Assembly (NCBI RefSeq): GCF_031455095.1
Contig: NZ_JAVDSB010000014.1
Span: forward strand, 1-64,000
Length of the DNA stretch: 64,000 nucleotides
Direction of reading: 5' to 3'
Source of the DNA: Paenibacillus_E qinlingensis_A
GTDB lineage: Bacteria; Bacillota; Bacilli; Paenibacillales; NBRC-103111
Under the pieces are notes generated by a model. The model was not told the origin of the DNA, ran no database searches, and was given only the letters and a program-made list of their open reading frames with translations. Positions 17,949 through 26,863 of the stretch are shown here, in pieces. How positions within the stretch are numbered: the first letter of the stretch is position 1; each line of letters starts with the position of its first letter. The position numbers were made by a program, and so were the translations under genes.

Positions 17949-18104
17949 TTAATCTTCATCTCTTTTTTTCCTTAATTGGGCAAGCTTCTGCTCGATTTCA
18001 TCGGTTTTATCCAACGTCTTCCCTGTCCTCATATAGGACTGTCTTAACCGGAATACGAGAAATATACCAACTGCAGCCAACAGTATATAAACAATGGGAT
18101 CCAT
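17949..18104 (-). CDS. 51-aa membrane-anchored protein
   Basis: A short gene read directly from the sequence: ATG at 18104 with a strong AGGAGG site. The N-terminus is hydrophobic (MDPIVYILLAAVGIFLVF), followed by an amphipathic Lys/Glu-rich tail with coiled-coil character ending in KKRDED. Start, ribosome site and single-pass layout all look real. Function unknown. It lies 55 bp upstream of the 142-aa membrane gene on the same strand. Confidence 0.65.
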   Translation of the reverse strand: MDPIVYILLAAVGIFLVFRLRQSYMRTGKTLDKTDEIEQKLAQLRKKRDED

Positions 18105-18235
18105 ACTTCCTCCTATGTACGAAAATGTGTCATTTGTCCCGAACGGTCATATCCTTGGGACGAGCGGCGTAAAACTTAAGAAGAGATGAAATAAACGGCT
18201 ATGTCGTTAGACGAAAGGAACGAGGTGGTGAAACC

Positions 18236-19417
18236 GTGCGAACAGCCATATGGTTGTACTTATTTATGTTTGTTGCCTTTTTTGATTTACATGCGCAATA
18301 CCCGATTTTATCTCCTTTCGCCTTATCACTGGGCGCTGCTCCCTCATTTATAGGGCTCATCATGGGTGTATACTCGCTTACCCATCTCCCTGGCAATCTC
18401 ATTGCAGGTTATGGTGTAGACAAATACGGCAGTAAAATATTCATCGTCTGTAGTTTAATTGTAGCAGGGATCATCTTATTATTTCAATCGAATGTCAAAG
18501 ACCCCTGGCATTTGCTTTACATTCGTTCCATCAGCGGATTTGTCCTTGCCTTCCTATCCCCAGCTTGTTTGTCTTTACTAGCTCGCATAGCCCGTGACCG
18601 CATTCAGCAAAGCAAGCTTATGGCCGGTAACGGTCTCGTTCACACATTGGCTTCCGTGGTCTCTCCTGCAGCAGGTGCTGTTCTAGTAGCCAAAATCGGC
18701 TTCACCACAGCGTTTTCCGTGTTAGGCTGGATCCTTATCATCACGGGCTTCCTGGCAATTTTCGGTGTGAAAGAGAAGCAACTCTTAGCTCACCAAGGGA
18801 AGCAAAAGGGTTCAACAGCTATCTTAGACGCTCATGGTCATCATGTCTCTACAGAAGATCTCCATGAAGGATCAAATGATGTGAATATCCCTTGGCTGTT
18901 CTTCCTCATCCCCATGGCACTTTCTTGCTCGCAAGGGATTTTGTTCTTTGAGCTCCCTTTAATGAAATCAGCACGGGACTCCATCCTTACTTCAGGCGTA
19001 TTTTTTACATTGGTCAGTTTAGGTGCCCTGCTAAGTATCTCATTCTGGTTTTTGAACAAAATATCACCCTTCCTCCGGACGATTGTCGGCAGTATTGGGC
19101 TTGCAGCCGTATTTTTCGGACTAGCCATTCAATGGCCGATTCCTTTGGCGGTTTCCCTCTTTCTCATCGGTATGGCCAAAGGTGTTATCTATCCTGCGCT
19201 TGCAGCCTTGCTTGCGAGCATAACAAACAGTGCTAGATACGGTCGCGTATTTTCCTTGCTGTCCATTTCATACTCTGTCGGCGCCTTCATTGGCCCCATG
19301 ATGGCTGGTCAGCTTCGTGACCACATTTCCTCCTACTTCATCGCGTTCTTCATTCTGATGCTAGCCTTATCACTTTTGCCGCTTCGTACATTCAAATCGC
19401 CACTGATAACCTCATAA
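18236..19417 (+). CDS. Major facilitator superfamily transporter
   Basis: 393 aa, GTG start with GAGGTGG upstream. Twelve predicted membrane segments in two halves are separated by a hydrophilic loop (about residues 180-215). GYGVDKYGSKIF (about 60-71) is the loop 2-3 MFS motif A. The likely role is drug or small-molecule export, but substrate cannot be assigned. A hairpin terminator follows. Confidence 0.88.
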   Translation: MRTAIWLYLFMFVAFFDLHAQYPILSPFALSLGAAPSFIGLIMGVYSLTHLPGNLIAGYGVDKYGSKIFIVCSLIVAGIILLFQSNVKDPWHLLYIRSISGFVLAFLSPACLSLLARIARDRIQQSKLMAGNGLVHTLASVVSPAAGAVLVAKIGFTTAFSVLGWILIITGFLAIFGVKEKQLLAHQGKQKGSTAILDAHGHHVSTEDLHEGSNDVNIPWLFFLIPMALSCSQGILFFELPLMKSARDSILTSGVFFTLVSLGALLSISFWFLNKISPFLRTIVGSIGLAAVFFGLAIQWPIPLAVSLFLIGMAKGVIYPALAALLASITNSARYGRVFSLLSISYSVGAFIGPMMAGQLRDHISSYFIAFFILMLALSLLPLRTFKSPLITS

Positions 19418-19429
19418 TTTCCTCTTAGT

Positions 19430-19460
19430 AAAAAGGCTTGATGTCATCAGGCCTTTTTTT
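19430..19460 (+). terminator. Rho-independent terminator after the MFS gene
   Basis: AAAAAGGC-TTGATG pairs with CATCAG-GCCTTTTT and is followed by a T run. Confidence 0.8.
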
Positions 19461-19577
19461 CACGTGTCATACGCTGTAAATACTTGTCATTTCCCAGGAA
19501 ATATCGTTGGTGCATGTTACTTGGATCGCCGCTCCAAACGGGGTATACTACTCTAAAAAGGGAGTGACGGTGAATCT

Positions 19578-19931
19578 ATGTCCATTGCCATTATTGTTGA
19601 GGGTAAAAACGATAAAAGCCGCTTAAAGCGCGTCGTTGATGATACAGTTAGCATCCATTGCACATTCGGAACTCCTAGTTCCATTACACTTGACGCGCTG
19701 CGCAAAAAAGTTGACCATCTGCCCGTCTATATTTTCACGGATAATGATGCTTCTGGCAAAAAGATCCGCTTTTTGCTGCGTGATACCTTTCCAGATGCAG
19801 AACACATCTATACCCGTAAGGGCTATGCGGGTGTCGAGGGAACACCTGAGGAATATCTCATACAGCAATTAGAAAAAGCAGGACTGGACGCGTATATTAT
19901 CTACCCTGCGCCCAACCCTGCTTATGAATAA
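19578..19931 (+). CDS. Toprim-domain protein (RNase M5/primase-type nucleotidyl domain)
   Basis: 117 aa, essentially a single Toprim fold: IIVEGKNDKSRLKRV at residues 4-18 carries the catalytic Glu, and IFTDNDASGKKIR at about 51-63 the acidic DxD pair. Stand-alone small Toprim proteins occur in many Bacillota, and the family also includes RNase M5 and primases. It is shorter than RNase M5, so no specific substrate is claimed. Confidence 0.85.
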   Translation: MSIAIIVEGKNDKSRLKRVVDDTVSIHCTFGTPSSITLDALRKKVDHLPVYIFTDNDASGKKIRFLLRDTFPDAEHIYTRKGYAGVEGTPEEYLIQQLEKAGLDAYIIYPAPNPAYE

Positions 19932-19941
19932 CCATTTTGCG

Positions 19942-20574
19942 TTATTTCCCTTTTGAGAGGGTTACAACGTCTTTCACGATATGCGCTGCATCCAATTCTG
20001 GATTGCTAGCATCATAGTAATTTCTTAGCTGACCTTTGGGATCCACTAGAAGAATCGCATTCGCATGCGAGAAATTACCGTCCTTCTCTTTGATTACCAT
20101 GATACCGAAGTCCTCAGCAAGCTTCTGAACCTTCGCTTCCTCACCACGGAGGAACGTCCATCCGCCCGGAATCGGCTTCGATTCGAAGCGATTTCCGAAT
20201 GCTTTTAACACCTCTGGTGTATCTCTCGTTGGATCAATTGTAATCGATAAAATTTCTGCTTTCGAGCCAAGTAAATCCTTTTTCTTCAATTCATCTTGCA
20301 CTTGTGAAATTAAAAAGCTTGTCGGTAAGCACACATCAGGACAGTAAGAAAAGAAGAAATAGACGAGTCGTACTTTACCTTCCATATCTTGGGAGGTTAC
20401 TGTTTTGCCATCTAAATCCTGCAACTGAAAAGAAGGTGCAGCCTTCATAGCTGTTAATCTTTCATCCGGCTTACTGCCATTCGTCACTAATTTATAAGCA
20501 AAAGATGCAATCATCGCGATTAGTATCGCACCCAATGCTAGTTTGAACCAGTTTTTTTCGAAAAACGTCCCCAT
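19942..20574 (-). CDS. SCO1/SenC family copper chaperone for cytochrome c oxidase
   Basis: 210 aa. An N-terminal membrane anchor (residues 12-30) precedes a thioredoxin fold. The copper-binding residues are present: Cys78 and Cys82 in CPDVC, and His170 in GNFSHANAI. SCO proteins load the CuA centre of cytochrome c oxidase at the outer membrane face. It is 18 bp downstream of ctaB on the same strand, a common pairing for oxidase assembly. Confidence 0.93.
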   Translation of the reverse strand: MGTFFEKNWFKLALGAILIAMIASFAYKLVTNGSKPDERLTAMKAAPSFQLQDLDGKTVTSQDMEGKVRLVYFFFSYCPDVCLPTSFLISQVQDELKKKDLLGSKAEILSITIDPTRDTPEVLKAFGNRFESKPIPGGWTFLRGEEAKVQKLAEDFGIMVIKEKDGNFSHANAILLVDPKGQLRNYYDASNPELDAAHIVKDVVTLSKGK

Positions 20575-20591
20575 CGTTTCCGTCCCCCAGA

Positions 20592-21572
20592 TTAACTAAT
20601 TTTCGCCGTTGTATCAATGACCATCAAGATCGATAACAGCGTTAAATATAAAAGGGAGAACAAGAACATACGCTTTGCCCATACAATTTCCGCTTCCCCT
20701 GTTGCTTTGAACCCTTTGACGCTCATGAAAACCCACGTTAATCCAAGAATCGTTGATACGATTAAAAAGATCGTTCCTACATAACCATATGCCGTTAGCA
20801 TCACCGTAACAGGTACTAATAGAACGACATAACGAACCATACTGATTTTCGTTACGAAGCTCCCCTTAACGACCGGTAACAGTGGAAATCCTGCAGCACG
20901 ATACTCTTCCATGCGGCGAATACCTAGTGCCCAAAAATGCGGCGGCTGCCATAGGAATAGGAATAAGAAAACCAAGATTGCTCCCAGATCAATTGTCCCG
21001 CTAACTGCGCAATAACCGATTAGAGGTACTACTGCTCCTGAGATCGCACCTACGAATGTGCTCCATACCGAAGTTCTCTTGAACCAAGCTGTATAGATCC
21101 AAACATAAAAGAACAATCCAAGTAAACCCATTAAAGTAGCTAAAGGTGAATGAGCTCCTAAATAAAGAACCCCTAAACCAATTGTACCTAGAATAATGCC
21201 GTACCAAAGAACAAAATTAGCGGTTAACCGCCCACTTGGCAGTGCTCTATTCTGCGTGCGTTCCATTTTGGCATCCATCTCACGGTCCAAATAATTATTC
21301 AGTACCGTTCCTCCAGCCATAACAAGTGCTGTGCCTAGCATCGTCATAAGTAAATGGAGCCAGTCAACTTCCCACTTGGCCGCTACCCAATATCCAGCGA
21401 ATGCTGTCATCAAATTGGAATAAATAATACCCGGTTTCACCAGTCGGTAATATTCCTTCATGGTAACAGGTCCATTTGCACCTTTCGCCTGGCTAGCATC
21501 TATGTCATCAGTTCCAGCTTGCCCTTGGGACGAGCCCGTTGAAACATTTTCGTAAGTGACTTGATTATCCAT
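20592..21572 (-). CDS. ctaB: Protoheme IX farnesyltransferase (heme O synthase)
   Basis: 326 aa with about nine membrane segments. The prenyltransferase signature NNYLDREMDAKMERTQNRALPSG lies at about residues 90-113, with its conserved Asp and Arg. It farnesylates heme B to heme O for heme-copper oxidases. The start has GAGGAGG upstream. A ~38-residue polar N-terminal extension precedes the usual start of the fold. It leads the ctaB-sco1 operon. Confidence 0.96.
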   Translation of the reverse strand: MDNQVTYENVSTGSSQGQAGTDDIDASQAKGANGPVTMKEYYRLVKPGIIYSNLMTAFAGYWVAAKWEVDWLHLLMTMLGTALVMAGGTVLNNYLDREMDAKMERTQNRALPSGRLTANFVLWYGIILGTIGLGVLYLGAHSPLATLMGLLGLFFYVWIYTAWFKRTSVWSTFVGAISGAVVPLIGYCAVSGTIDLGAILVFLFLFLWQPPHFWALGIRRMEEYRAAGFPLLPVVKGSFVTKISMVRYVVLLVPVTVMLTAYGYVGTIFLIVSTILGLTWVFMSVKGFKATGEAEIVWAKRMFLFSLLYLTLLSILMVIDTTAKIS

Positions 21573-21816
21573 GTACGCTTACCTCCTCTATGTCGAATTT
21601 CCGATCCTACATCTTAATGAACATTCTCATCATACCAACCCCTACATCATTTGACAATGAAGCACGGGCAGTTGTCATCATATTGTCGATTCTCCCTTCC
21701 AGTATGCGTGGAAAATGCGCTTACCATTCGATTCCATTTTGGAATATGTGAAAAAGTTGTGGATATTCACGCGCGGGACATCTTTACACCCCTATCTATG
21801 CTCTCACAGAGCAATC
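21573..21816. other. Upstream region of ctaB
   Basis: 244 bp without a supportable gene. It must contain the ctaB promoter, but no clear -35/-10 pair stands out. An inverted repeat of the window's intergenic repeat family begins at its right end. Confidence 0.4.
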
Positions 21817-21886
21817 TATAGCCACTATCCCCTTTGCTCAGGAGAGCAAGCGTCGACAATCCTGAGCCTAAGGGATAGTGGCCATA
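21817..21886. repeat. Long imperfect hairpin of a dispersed intergenic repeat
   Basis: Arms 21817-21843 and 21860-21886 pair over about 27 bp with a few mismatches around a 16-nt loop. The arms read CCACTATCCC and GGGATAGTGG. The same arm sequence, with CTCAG/CTGAG at its end, recurs at 38218-38502. It lies between ureD and ctaB, downstream of the ureD terminator. Confidence 0.8.
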
Positions 21887-21927
21887 AACTTTAGCATTCC
21901 ACGTATTCCGCCCCCCATGTAGCTGGT

Positions 21928-21977
21928 ATAAATAGAAAGAGGAGACAGGTCATAGCCTGCCTCCTCTTTCTATTTAT
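21928..21977. terminator. Strong terminator of the urease operon
   Basis: A stem of more than 20 bp (21928-21949 with 21956-21977), with one or two bulges and a six-base loop, built on AGAAAGAGGAG/CTCCTCTTTCT. It overlaps the last codons and stop of ureD. Confidence 0.88.
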
Positions 21978-22824
21978 TCACTAGCAATGGTGTTAACGCC
22001 ATTAAGCTGCGCCGAATCTGATGCCACGCTGTCGTCAAGACATCCTGCAGCTCCCAAGCATGCCTCCCCATGACGGTCACGACGAGGCCGTGTTTATATG
22101 TCATACTCGCTCCCACTCGAACCGCGCCACCTTCCGACTGGCTTAGATTCTCCGCTATCGCCTCCAAGTGACGCTGGCTGAGACGATCTGAGAAAATAAA
22201 CAGACTCCCCAGATGCGTCTCCTCTTCCCAGCAACCTGGAGAAGTCAGACGCATGATCGACGGCTCAATACGCTGATTTTGATAAAAGATTAACTCTCCC
22301 TCATACCAAACTTTCATCTGGTTCACATATCGTGAATATTGAAATATTTCCCCTCGTTGCGTTCGTCCTGGACAGATAACATCCGAGAATATTAATGTAG
22401 AACCTTTCGCTAGATGAGCTTCTGTTGCCGCGAACAACTTGGCGTCCTTATAAAGCATCAACGGCTCAGGTATATACTCTAACAACGAATCTACTCCAAG
22501 CCGAAGGATCTGTAGCTGCGTGCTTCCTTGATCCTCTGCAGCTGGATGAACCTTGGTAAACGACTGGTTCGTTAGAAAAACACGTGCGCCCTCATCAAGG
22601 CGCACGTTAATTTCATAATGATCACCTGCCATCAGCCCAGGTGAGCAATCCATCATATAAACGCCCAATTGATCCATGGGGGCGGCATCATGGTTGAACG
22701 TATCGTTCTCATAGCGGAACGTTTTGGCGATTTTGAGCGGGGAGGCATGATACTTGTGCACGAGTCGCGTAAGCCCACTGCGTACAGCAAATTGTGCAGA
22801 TATCTCCCCAGTCAGCTTAGGCAT
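21970..22824 (-). CDS. ureD: Urease accessory protein UreD
   Basis: 284 aa from the ATG at 22824, which has GGAG upstream and overlaps the ureG stop; longer in-frame starts have no site. The UreD fold is marked by YMMDCSPGLMAGDHYEINVRLDEGA and FLTNQSFTKVHP. UreD binds apo-urease and recruits UreF and UreG for nickel delivery. It is the last gene of ureABCFGD and ends in a strong terminator. Confidence 0.94.
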   Translation of the reverse strand: MPKLTGEISAQFAVRSGLTRLVHKYHASPLKIAKTFRYENDTFNHDAAPMDQLGVYMMDCSPGLMAGDHYEINVRLDEGARVFLTNQSFTKVHPAAEDQGSTQLQILRLGVDSLLEYIPEPLMLYKDAKLFAATEAHLAKGSTLIFSDVICPGRTQRGEIFQYSRYVNQMKVWYEGELIFYQNQRIEPSIMRLTSPGCWEEETHLGSLFIFSDRLSQRHLEAIAENLSQSEGGAVRVGASMTYKHGLVVTVMGRHAWELQDVLTTAWHQIRRSLMALTPLLVNK

Positions 22825-23479
22825 GGCTGAACTCCGTCTCCACCCAGGTAACGATATCATCCAGCCCAGTACCGCCCATCAAGTTGGAGAAAATATACGG
22901 ACGTTCGCCGCGCATTTTTTTCGTATCGGAATCCATCACTTCGAGGCTAGCACCTACATAAGGGGCAAGATCGATTTTGTTAATGATGAGCATATCCGAA
23001 CGCATGATACCTGGACCACCTTTGCGCGGTATTTTCTCCCCTTGGGCCACGTCAATAATATATATGAAGCGATCCACAAGCTCCGGACTGAAAGCAGCTG
23101 CCAAATTATCGCCGCCACTCTCAATGAAAATAATATCGAGATGCTCGAATCGTTTCTCCAACTCTTCAATCGCCTCGAAATTCATGGACGCATCCTCACG
23201 AATAGCTGTATGCGGGCATCCGCCTGTCTCTACCCCAATAATTCGCTCCTCCGGCAACGCTTCTGTGCTAATCAGAATTCTCGCATCTTCTTTTGTATAA
23301 ATGTCATTCGTTATCACAGCAATGCTGTAGCGATTACTAAGCTTTCCGGCTAAGCGTTCTACTAGTTTTGTTTTGCCTGATCCTACGGGACCTCCGATGC
23401 CAATTCGCATCGGACGATCGCGATCCCCTGCTGGCTTCTCCCATTCGTGATGATGATGATGACCGTTACCTTGACACAT
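22817..23479 (-). CDS. ureG: Urease accessory GTPase UreG with His-rich N-terminus
   Basis: 220 aa from the ATG at 23479. An ATG two codons earlier sits too close to the GAGGAGG. The P-loop is GGPVGSGKT, Walker B is IIFIESGG, the nickel motif is GCPHTAIR with conserved Cys-Pro-His, and NKID is the guanine-binding motif. It delivers nickel to urease using GTP hydrolysis. Residues 7-11 are five consecutive His, an extra metal-binding patch. No ureE is found in this operon, so the patch may help supply nickel (inference). Confidence 0.96.
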   Translation of the reverse strand: MCQGNGHHHHHEWEKPAGDRDRPMRIGIGGPVGSGKTKLVERLAGKLSNRYSIAVITNDIYTKEDARILISTEALPEERIIGVETGGCPHTAIREDASMNFEAIEELEKRFEHLDIIFIESGGDNLAAAFSPELVDRFIYIIDVAQGEKIPRKGGPGIMRSDMLIINKIDLAPYVGASLEVMDSDTKKMRGERPYIFSNLMGGTGLDDIVTWVETEFSHA

Positions 23480-23513
23480 TGTCATTCCTCCTCAGATCTA
23501 TGATTAGATTTTT

Positions 23514-24218
23514 TTATGACATAAATAAACGTGAATATAAAGTTTCATGCTGCATCATAGCTAAATCCCCCGCTGGTGAATTCGTGTAGGCTTCCTTTGG
23601 ATCCAACTGGGAAACACGCTGCCATTCACTTCCTGTCAAAGGAACTAGCTTCGCCAGGAGCATCTGACCTTGCGTTTGTCCTATGGACATCAGTCTGAGC
23701 GCACTATTGATGCAAGTCATGATACAGGTATAAAGATACCCCTCAACTGCCTGATCGAGTGAGACGCCAAGATGATAGCTCACCCAACCGTGAACAACGG
23801 GATGATTCGAGCTGCATCTTCCAGCACTTACAGCTTCATCAAAAGGCTGCCAATTCAGTTCTGGATAGAGGGATCGCGTTAATTGAAACAGTCTGCGCCC
23901 CATTTTCTGAACACCAATCCGACTCTCACTGCCAACTCGCTGCACGTGAAGCATATGGTCAATGTCCCACAGATCGCTAAGCTCCCCGTTAGGAATGTGC
24001 ATATAAGCCGCTTTAATGACCATCGAATCAGAAGATACCCAGCTATTAGCAAGCATCGAACGGATGTAGGCCTCCAGCTCGGAGATCGTCGTCATTCTCC
24101 CCTGTTGGACAAGTGTTTCCAGTCCAAATGAGTGGGAGAAACCGCCGATTGGAAGCGCCGAATCCAACAGTTGCTGATAGGCTAACCAATGAAAGGATGA
24201 TTGTTCTGTTGCTGTCAT
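23514..24218 (-). CDS. ureF: Urease accessory protein UreF
   Basis: 234 aa, all-helical. LLDSALPIGGFSHSFGLETLVQQG at residues 17-40 is the UreF signature. ATG start with GAGGTGACG. UreF bridges UreD and UreG and controls the GTPase during nickel insertion. It sits between ureC and ureG, 42 bp after ureC. Confidence 0.94.
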   Translation of the reverse strand: MTATEQSSFHWLAYQQLLDSALPIGGFSHSFGLETLVQQGRMTTISELEAYIRSMLANSWVSSDSMVIKAAYMHIPNGELSDLWDIDHMLHVQRVGSESRIGVQKMGRRLFQLTRSLYPELNWQPFDEAVSAGRCSSNHPVVHGWVSYHLGVSLDQAVEGYLYTCIMTCINSALRLMSIGQTQGQMLLAKLVPLTGSEWQRVSQLDPKEAYTNSPAGDLAMMQHETLYSRLFMS

Positions 24219-24260
24219 ATCGTCACCTCAATCCTCAATCGCGGCTTCCTTCTATTCTAT

Positions 24261-25976
24261 TTAAAACAAGAAATATAACTGAGCCATCGGCAGCTCTGTC
24301 GCAGGCTCACAGGTTACTGCTTCGCCGTCAACTTTCACCTCGTAAGTTTCCGGATTTACTTCAATAGAAGGTGTTCCATCGTTATGGATCATATCCTTCT
24401 TAGAAATGCTGCGACAGCCTTTCACGGGTTCTACCCGCTTTTGTAATCCGAAGCGTTCTGCAATCCCACTGTCATATGCCGCCTGAGAAACGAAGGTTAT
24501 CGAGCTTTGCGTCAACGCTTTCCCAAATGCAGCAAACATCGGTCTGCCGAAGACTGGCTGAGGCGTAGGAATGGAGGCGTTTGGGTCTCCCATTTGCGCA
24601 TACGCGATACTGCCCCCTTTGAGAACCAGATCCGGCTTCACTCCGAAAAACATCGGACTCCAAACGACCAAATCTGCAAACTTGCCTGGTTCAATGGACC
24701 CAACAAGATGCGAGATGCCATGCGTTATAGCTGGATTGATTGTATATTTCGCTATATAACGTTTAATACGAAAATTATCATGATCAGCGGTATCAGGGGT
24801 TAGCGGCCCGCGCTGTTTTTTCATTTTATCCGCCGTTTGCCACGTACGAATAATAACCTCACCAACACGCCCCATCGCCTGGGAATCGGAGCTCAACATA
24901 CTGAACACGCCAAGATCATGCAAAATATCTTCCGCAGCAATCGTTTCAGGGCGAATCCGAGAATCTGCGAATGCCACATCTTCCGGAATACGACTATCCA
25001 AGTGATGACACACCATCAACATATCCAAATGTTCTTCAATGGTATTAATCGTGTATGGGCGAGTCGGATTCGTTGAAGAGGGGAGAACATTCAGCTCTGC
25101 AGCCGCTCGGATAATATCCGGTGCATGACCGCCCCCTGCGCCCTCGGTATGATACGTATGAATGGTACGCCCTTTGATCGCGGCCAAGGTATCCTCTAGA
25201 AATCCCGCTTCATTTAATGTATCCGTATGAATCGCTACCTGGATATCATATCGATCTGCCGCTTCTAAGCACATATCGATCGCTGCCGGCGTTGTTCCCC
25301 AATCTTCATGAAGCTTCAAGCCAATAGCGCCAGCTTCAATCTGTTCTGTCAGTGGCTCCAAGAAGGATGAATTTCCTTTGCCGGTAAAACCCAGATTCAT
25401 CGAAAATCCTTCCGCTGCCTCCAGCATCCGCTGCATATGCCAAGCCCCTGGTGTGCAGGTTGTGGCATTTGTTCCCGTTGCCGGACCGGTTCCACCACCA
25501 ATCATCGTCGTTACGCCTGAGGAAAGTGCCGTTTCAATTTGTTGTGGGCATATGAAATGGATATGTGCGTCGATGCCGCCGGCTGTGACGATTTTGCCCT
25601 CACCTGCAATAACCTCTGTGCTTGCACCTACGATCATATTCGGATGCACGCCATCCATAATATCCGGATTACCTGCTTTGCCAATACCAACAATATGACC
25701 ATCACGAATGCCGATATCGCCTTTGACAATCCCCCAATGATCGATAATGACAGCATTCGTTATTAAAGTATCTAAGACACCCTGTGCACGGGTCGCGCCG
25801 CTGGACTGTCCCATTCCGTCACGGATAACCTTCCCACCGCCAAACTTGCATTCATCCCCATAAACGGTGTAATCATGCTCGATTTGTGCCCAAAGCTCTG
25901 TGTCTGCCAATCGAATGGCATCGCCAGTTGTAGGGCCAAACATCAGCGCATAGTTCTTACGATCTATTCGACTCAC
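24261..25976 (-). CDS. ureC: Urease alpha subunit
   Basis: 571 aa, GTG start overlapping the ureB end by 20 bp with GGGAGGGG ahead of it. Catalytic features are intact: the carbamylated Lys in GLKLHEDWG (about residue 220), Ni ligands in AHIHFICPQQ, HTDTLNEAGF and HTYHTEGAGGGHAPD, and the mobile-flap Cys-His in MVCHHLDSRIPED (about 320). It hydrolyses urea to ammonia and carbamate in the cytoplasm as (UreABC)3. Length is normal for the family. Confidence 0.98.
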   Translation of the reverse strand: MSRIDRKNYALMFGPTTGDAIRLADTELWAQIEHDYTVYGDECKFGGGKVIRDGMGQSSGATRAQGVLDTLITNAVIIDHWGIVKGDIGIRDGHIVGIGKAGNPDIMDGVHPNMIVGASTEVIAGEGKIVTAGGIDAHIHFICPQQIETALSSGVTTMIGGGTGPATGTNATTCTPGAWHMQRMLEAAEGFSMNLGFTGKGNSSFLEPLTEQIEAGAIGLKLHEDWGTTPAAIDMCLEAADRYDIQVAIHTDTLNEAGFLEDTLAAIKGRTIHTYHTEGAGGGHAPDIIRAAAELNVLPSSTNPTRPYTINTIEEHLDMLMVCHHLDSRIPEDVAFADSRIRPETIAAEDILHDLGVFSMLSSDSQAMGRVGEVIIRTWQTADKMKKQRGPLTPDTADHDNFRIKRYIAKYTINPAITHGISHLVGSIEPGKFADLVVWSPMFFGVKPDLVLKGGSIAYAQMGDPNASIPTPQPVFGRPMFAAFGKALTQSSITFVSQAAYDSGIAERFGLQKRVEPVKGCRSISKKDMIHNDGTPSIEVNPETYEVKVDGEAVTCEPATELPMAQLYFLF

Positions 25977-26340
25977 CGAGCATCCCCTCCCAAGTCTGCC
26001 ATCTTTCTCTTGTTTCAGCCGACATTTTGTCTTTTTCCGCCAAGCCTTGACTCAGATTATTAAGTCCATAAGACAGCTTTGCTCCGCCTAATTCGACAAG
26101 CTGAATTGGTTTCTGTTCGCCAGGCTCGAAACGTACAGCCGTTCCAGCTGGAATGTCTAGCCGCATGCCGAATGCCAGCTCTCTCGGGAATGCTAAGCCT
26201 CTATTTACTTCGAAAAAATGAAAATGCGAACCTACCTGAACTGGGCGATCTCCTGTATTGGTAACGATGATTTCTATCGTCTGTCTGTTTGCATTCATTT
26301 CAATAAAGCCTTTGGCTGTTCGATACTCACCTGGAACCAT
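25957..26340 (-). CDS. ureB: Urease beta subunit
   Basis: 127 aa. MVPGEYRTAKGFIEMNANR opens the family domain, and GSHFHFFEVNRGLAFPRE, GMRLDIPAGTAVRFEPG and LVELGG follow in the usual order. ATG start with AAAGGGG. Structural subunit of the urease trimer. It is a separate gene, as expected for non-Helicobacter bacteria, with 20 bp overlap into ureC. Confidence 0.97.
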   Translation of the reverse strand: MVPGEYRTAKGFIEMNANRQTIEIIVTNTGDRPVQVGSHFHFFEVNRGLAFPRELAFGMRLDIPAGTAVRFEPGEQKPIQLVELGGAKLSYGLNNLSQGLAEKDKMSAETRERWQTWEGMLGESNRS

Positions 26341-26363
26341 GCGCTCGCCCCTTTCCTGCGTGA

Positions 26364-26666
26364 TTATGTAATGGGTTCATGTACGGTAACTAATTTCGTT
26401 CCATCGGGAAACGTAGCTTCTACTTGTACTTCATGAATCATTTGAGGAACGCCTTCCATAACCTGATCCGCCTTCAATATTGTCGTACCAAAGGCCATGA
26501 GCTGCGCAACCGTTAACCCATCCCTAGCTCCTTCCATGATTTCAGAAGTCAGCAGAGCAATACTTTCAGGGTAATTAAGCTTTAATCCTCTGGCTAGCCT
26601 TCGTCTAGCTAGATCAGCAGCTACAGTTATAAGTAGCTTTTCTTTTTCTCTTTCCGTTAAATGCAC
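26364..26666 (-). CDS. ureA: Urease gamma subunit
   Basis: 100 aa, the exact family length, from the GTG at 26666 with GAGGTG 6 nt upstream. A longer in-frame start at 26714 would precede the predicted transcription start and is rejected. It begins MHLTEREKEKLLI and contains ARGLKLNYPESIALL, TSEIMEGARDGLTVAQLM and VPQMIHEVQVEATFPDGTKLV, all gamma-subunit blocks. First gene of the operon, 40 nt after the promoter at 26713-26741. Confidence 0.97.
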   Translation of the reverse strand: MHLTEREKEKLLITVAADLARRRLARGLKLNYPESIALLTSEIMEGARDGLTVAQLMAFGTTILKADQVMEGVPQMIHEVQVEATFPDGTKLVTVHEPIT

Positions 26667-26712
26667 ATGTCTCACCTCATCAAAAACCGAATAATGGTAA
26701 TCCTTTACACTC

Positions 26713-26765
26713 ATTATATTCGTGTATTTTAGGATTGTAAATCTTTAATGTTAGTTATTATTACA
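26713..26765 (-). promoter_or_regulatory. ure promoter with upstream TnrA/GlnR box
   Basis: Minus strand: -35 TTTACA (26736-26741), 17 bp, -10 TATAAT (26713-26718). A perfect TGTNA-N7-TNACA box (TGTTA...TTACA) lies at 26749-26765, centred about 50 bp before the expected start of transcription. That is the usual place for TnrA activation, and nitrogen control of urease is known in Bacillus. Confidence 0.82.
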
Positions 26766-26863
26766 TTCAAGTCTTGAATATCATAAAAATATTTCGTTTT
26801 TATGTGATTTTTACAGGAATCCCACATCCTTTTGTGCATTAAAAACAAAAAATATTCTGTTTA

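Noticed and set aside
22754..23353. 199-codon plus-strand frame opposite ureG/ureD
   Set aside because: Shadow of two well-supported urease accessory genes, no start signal.
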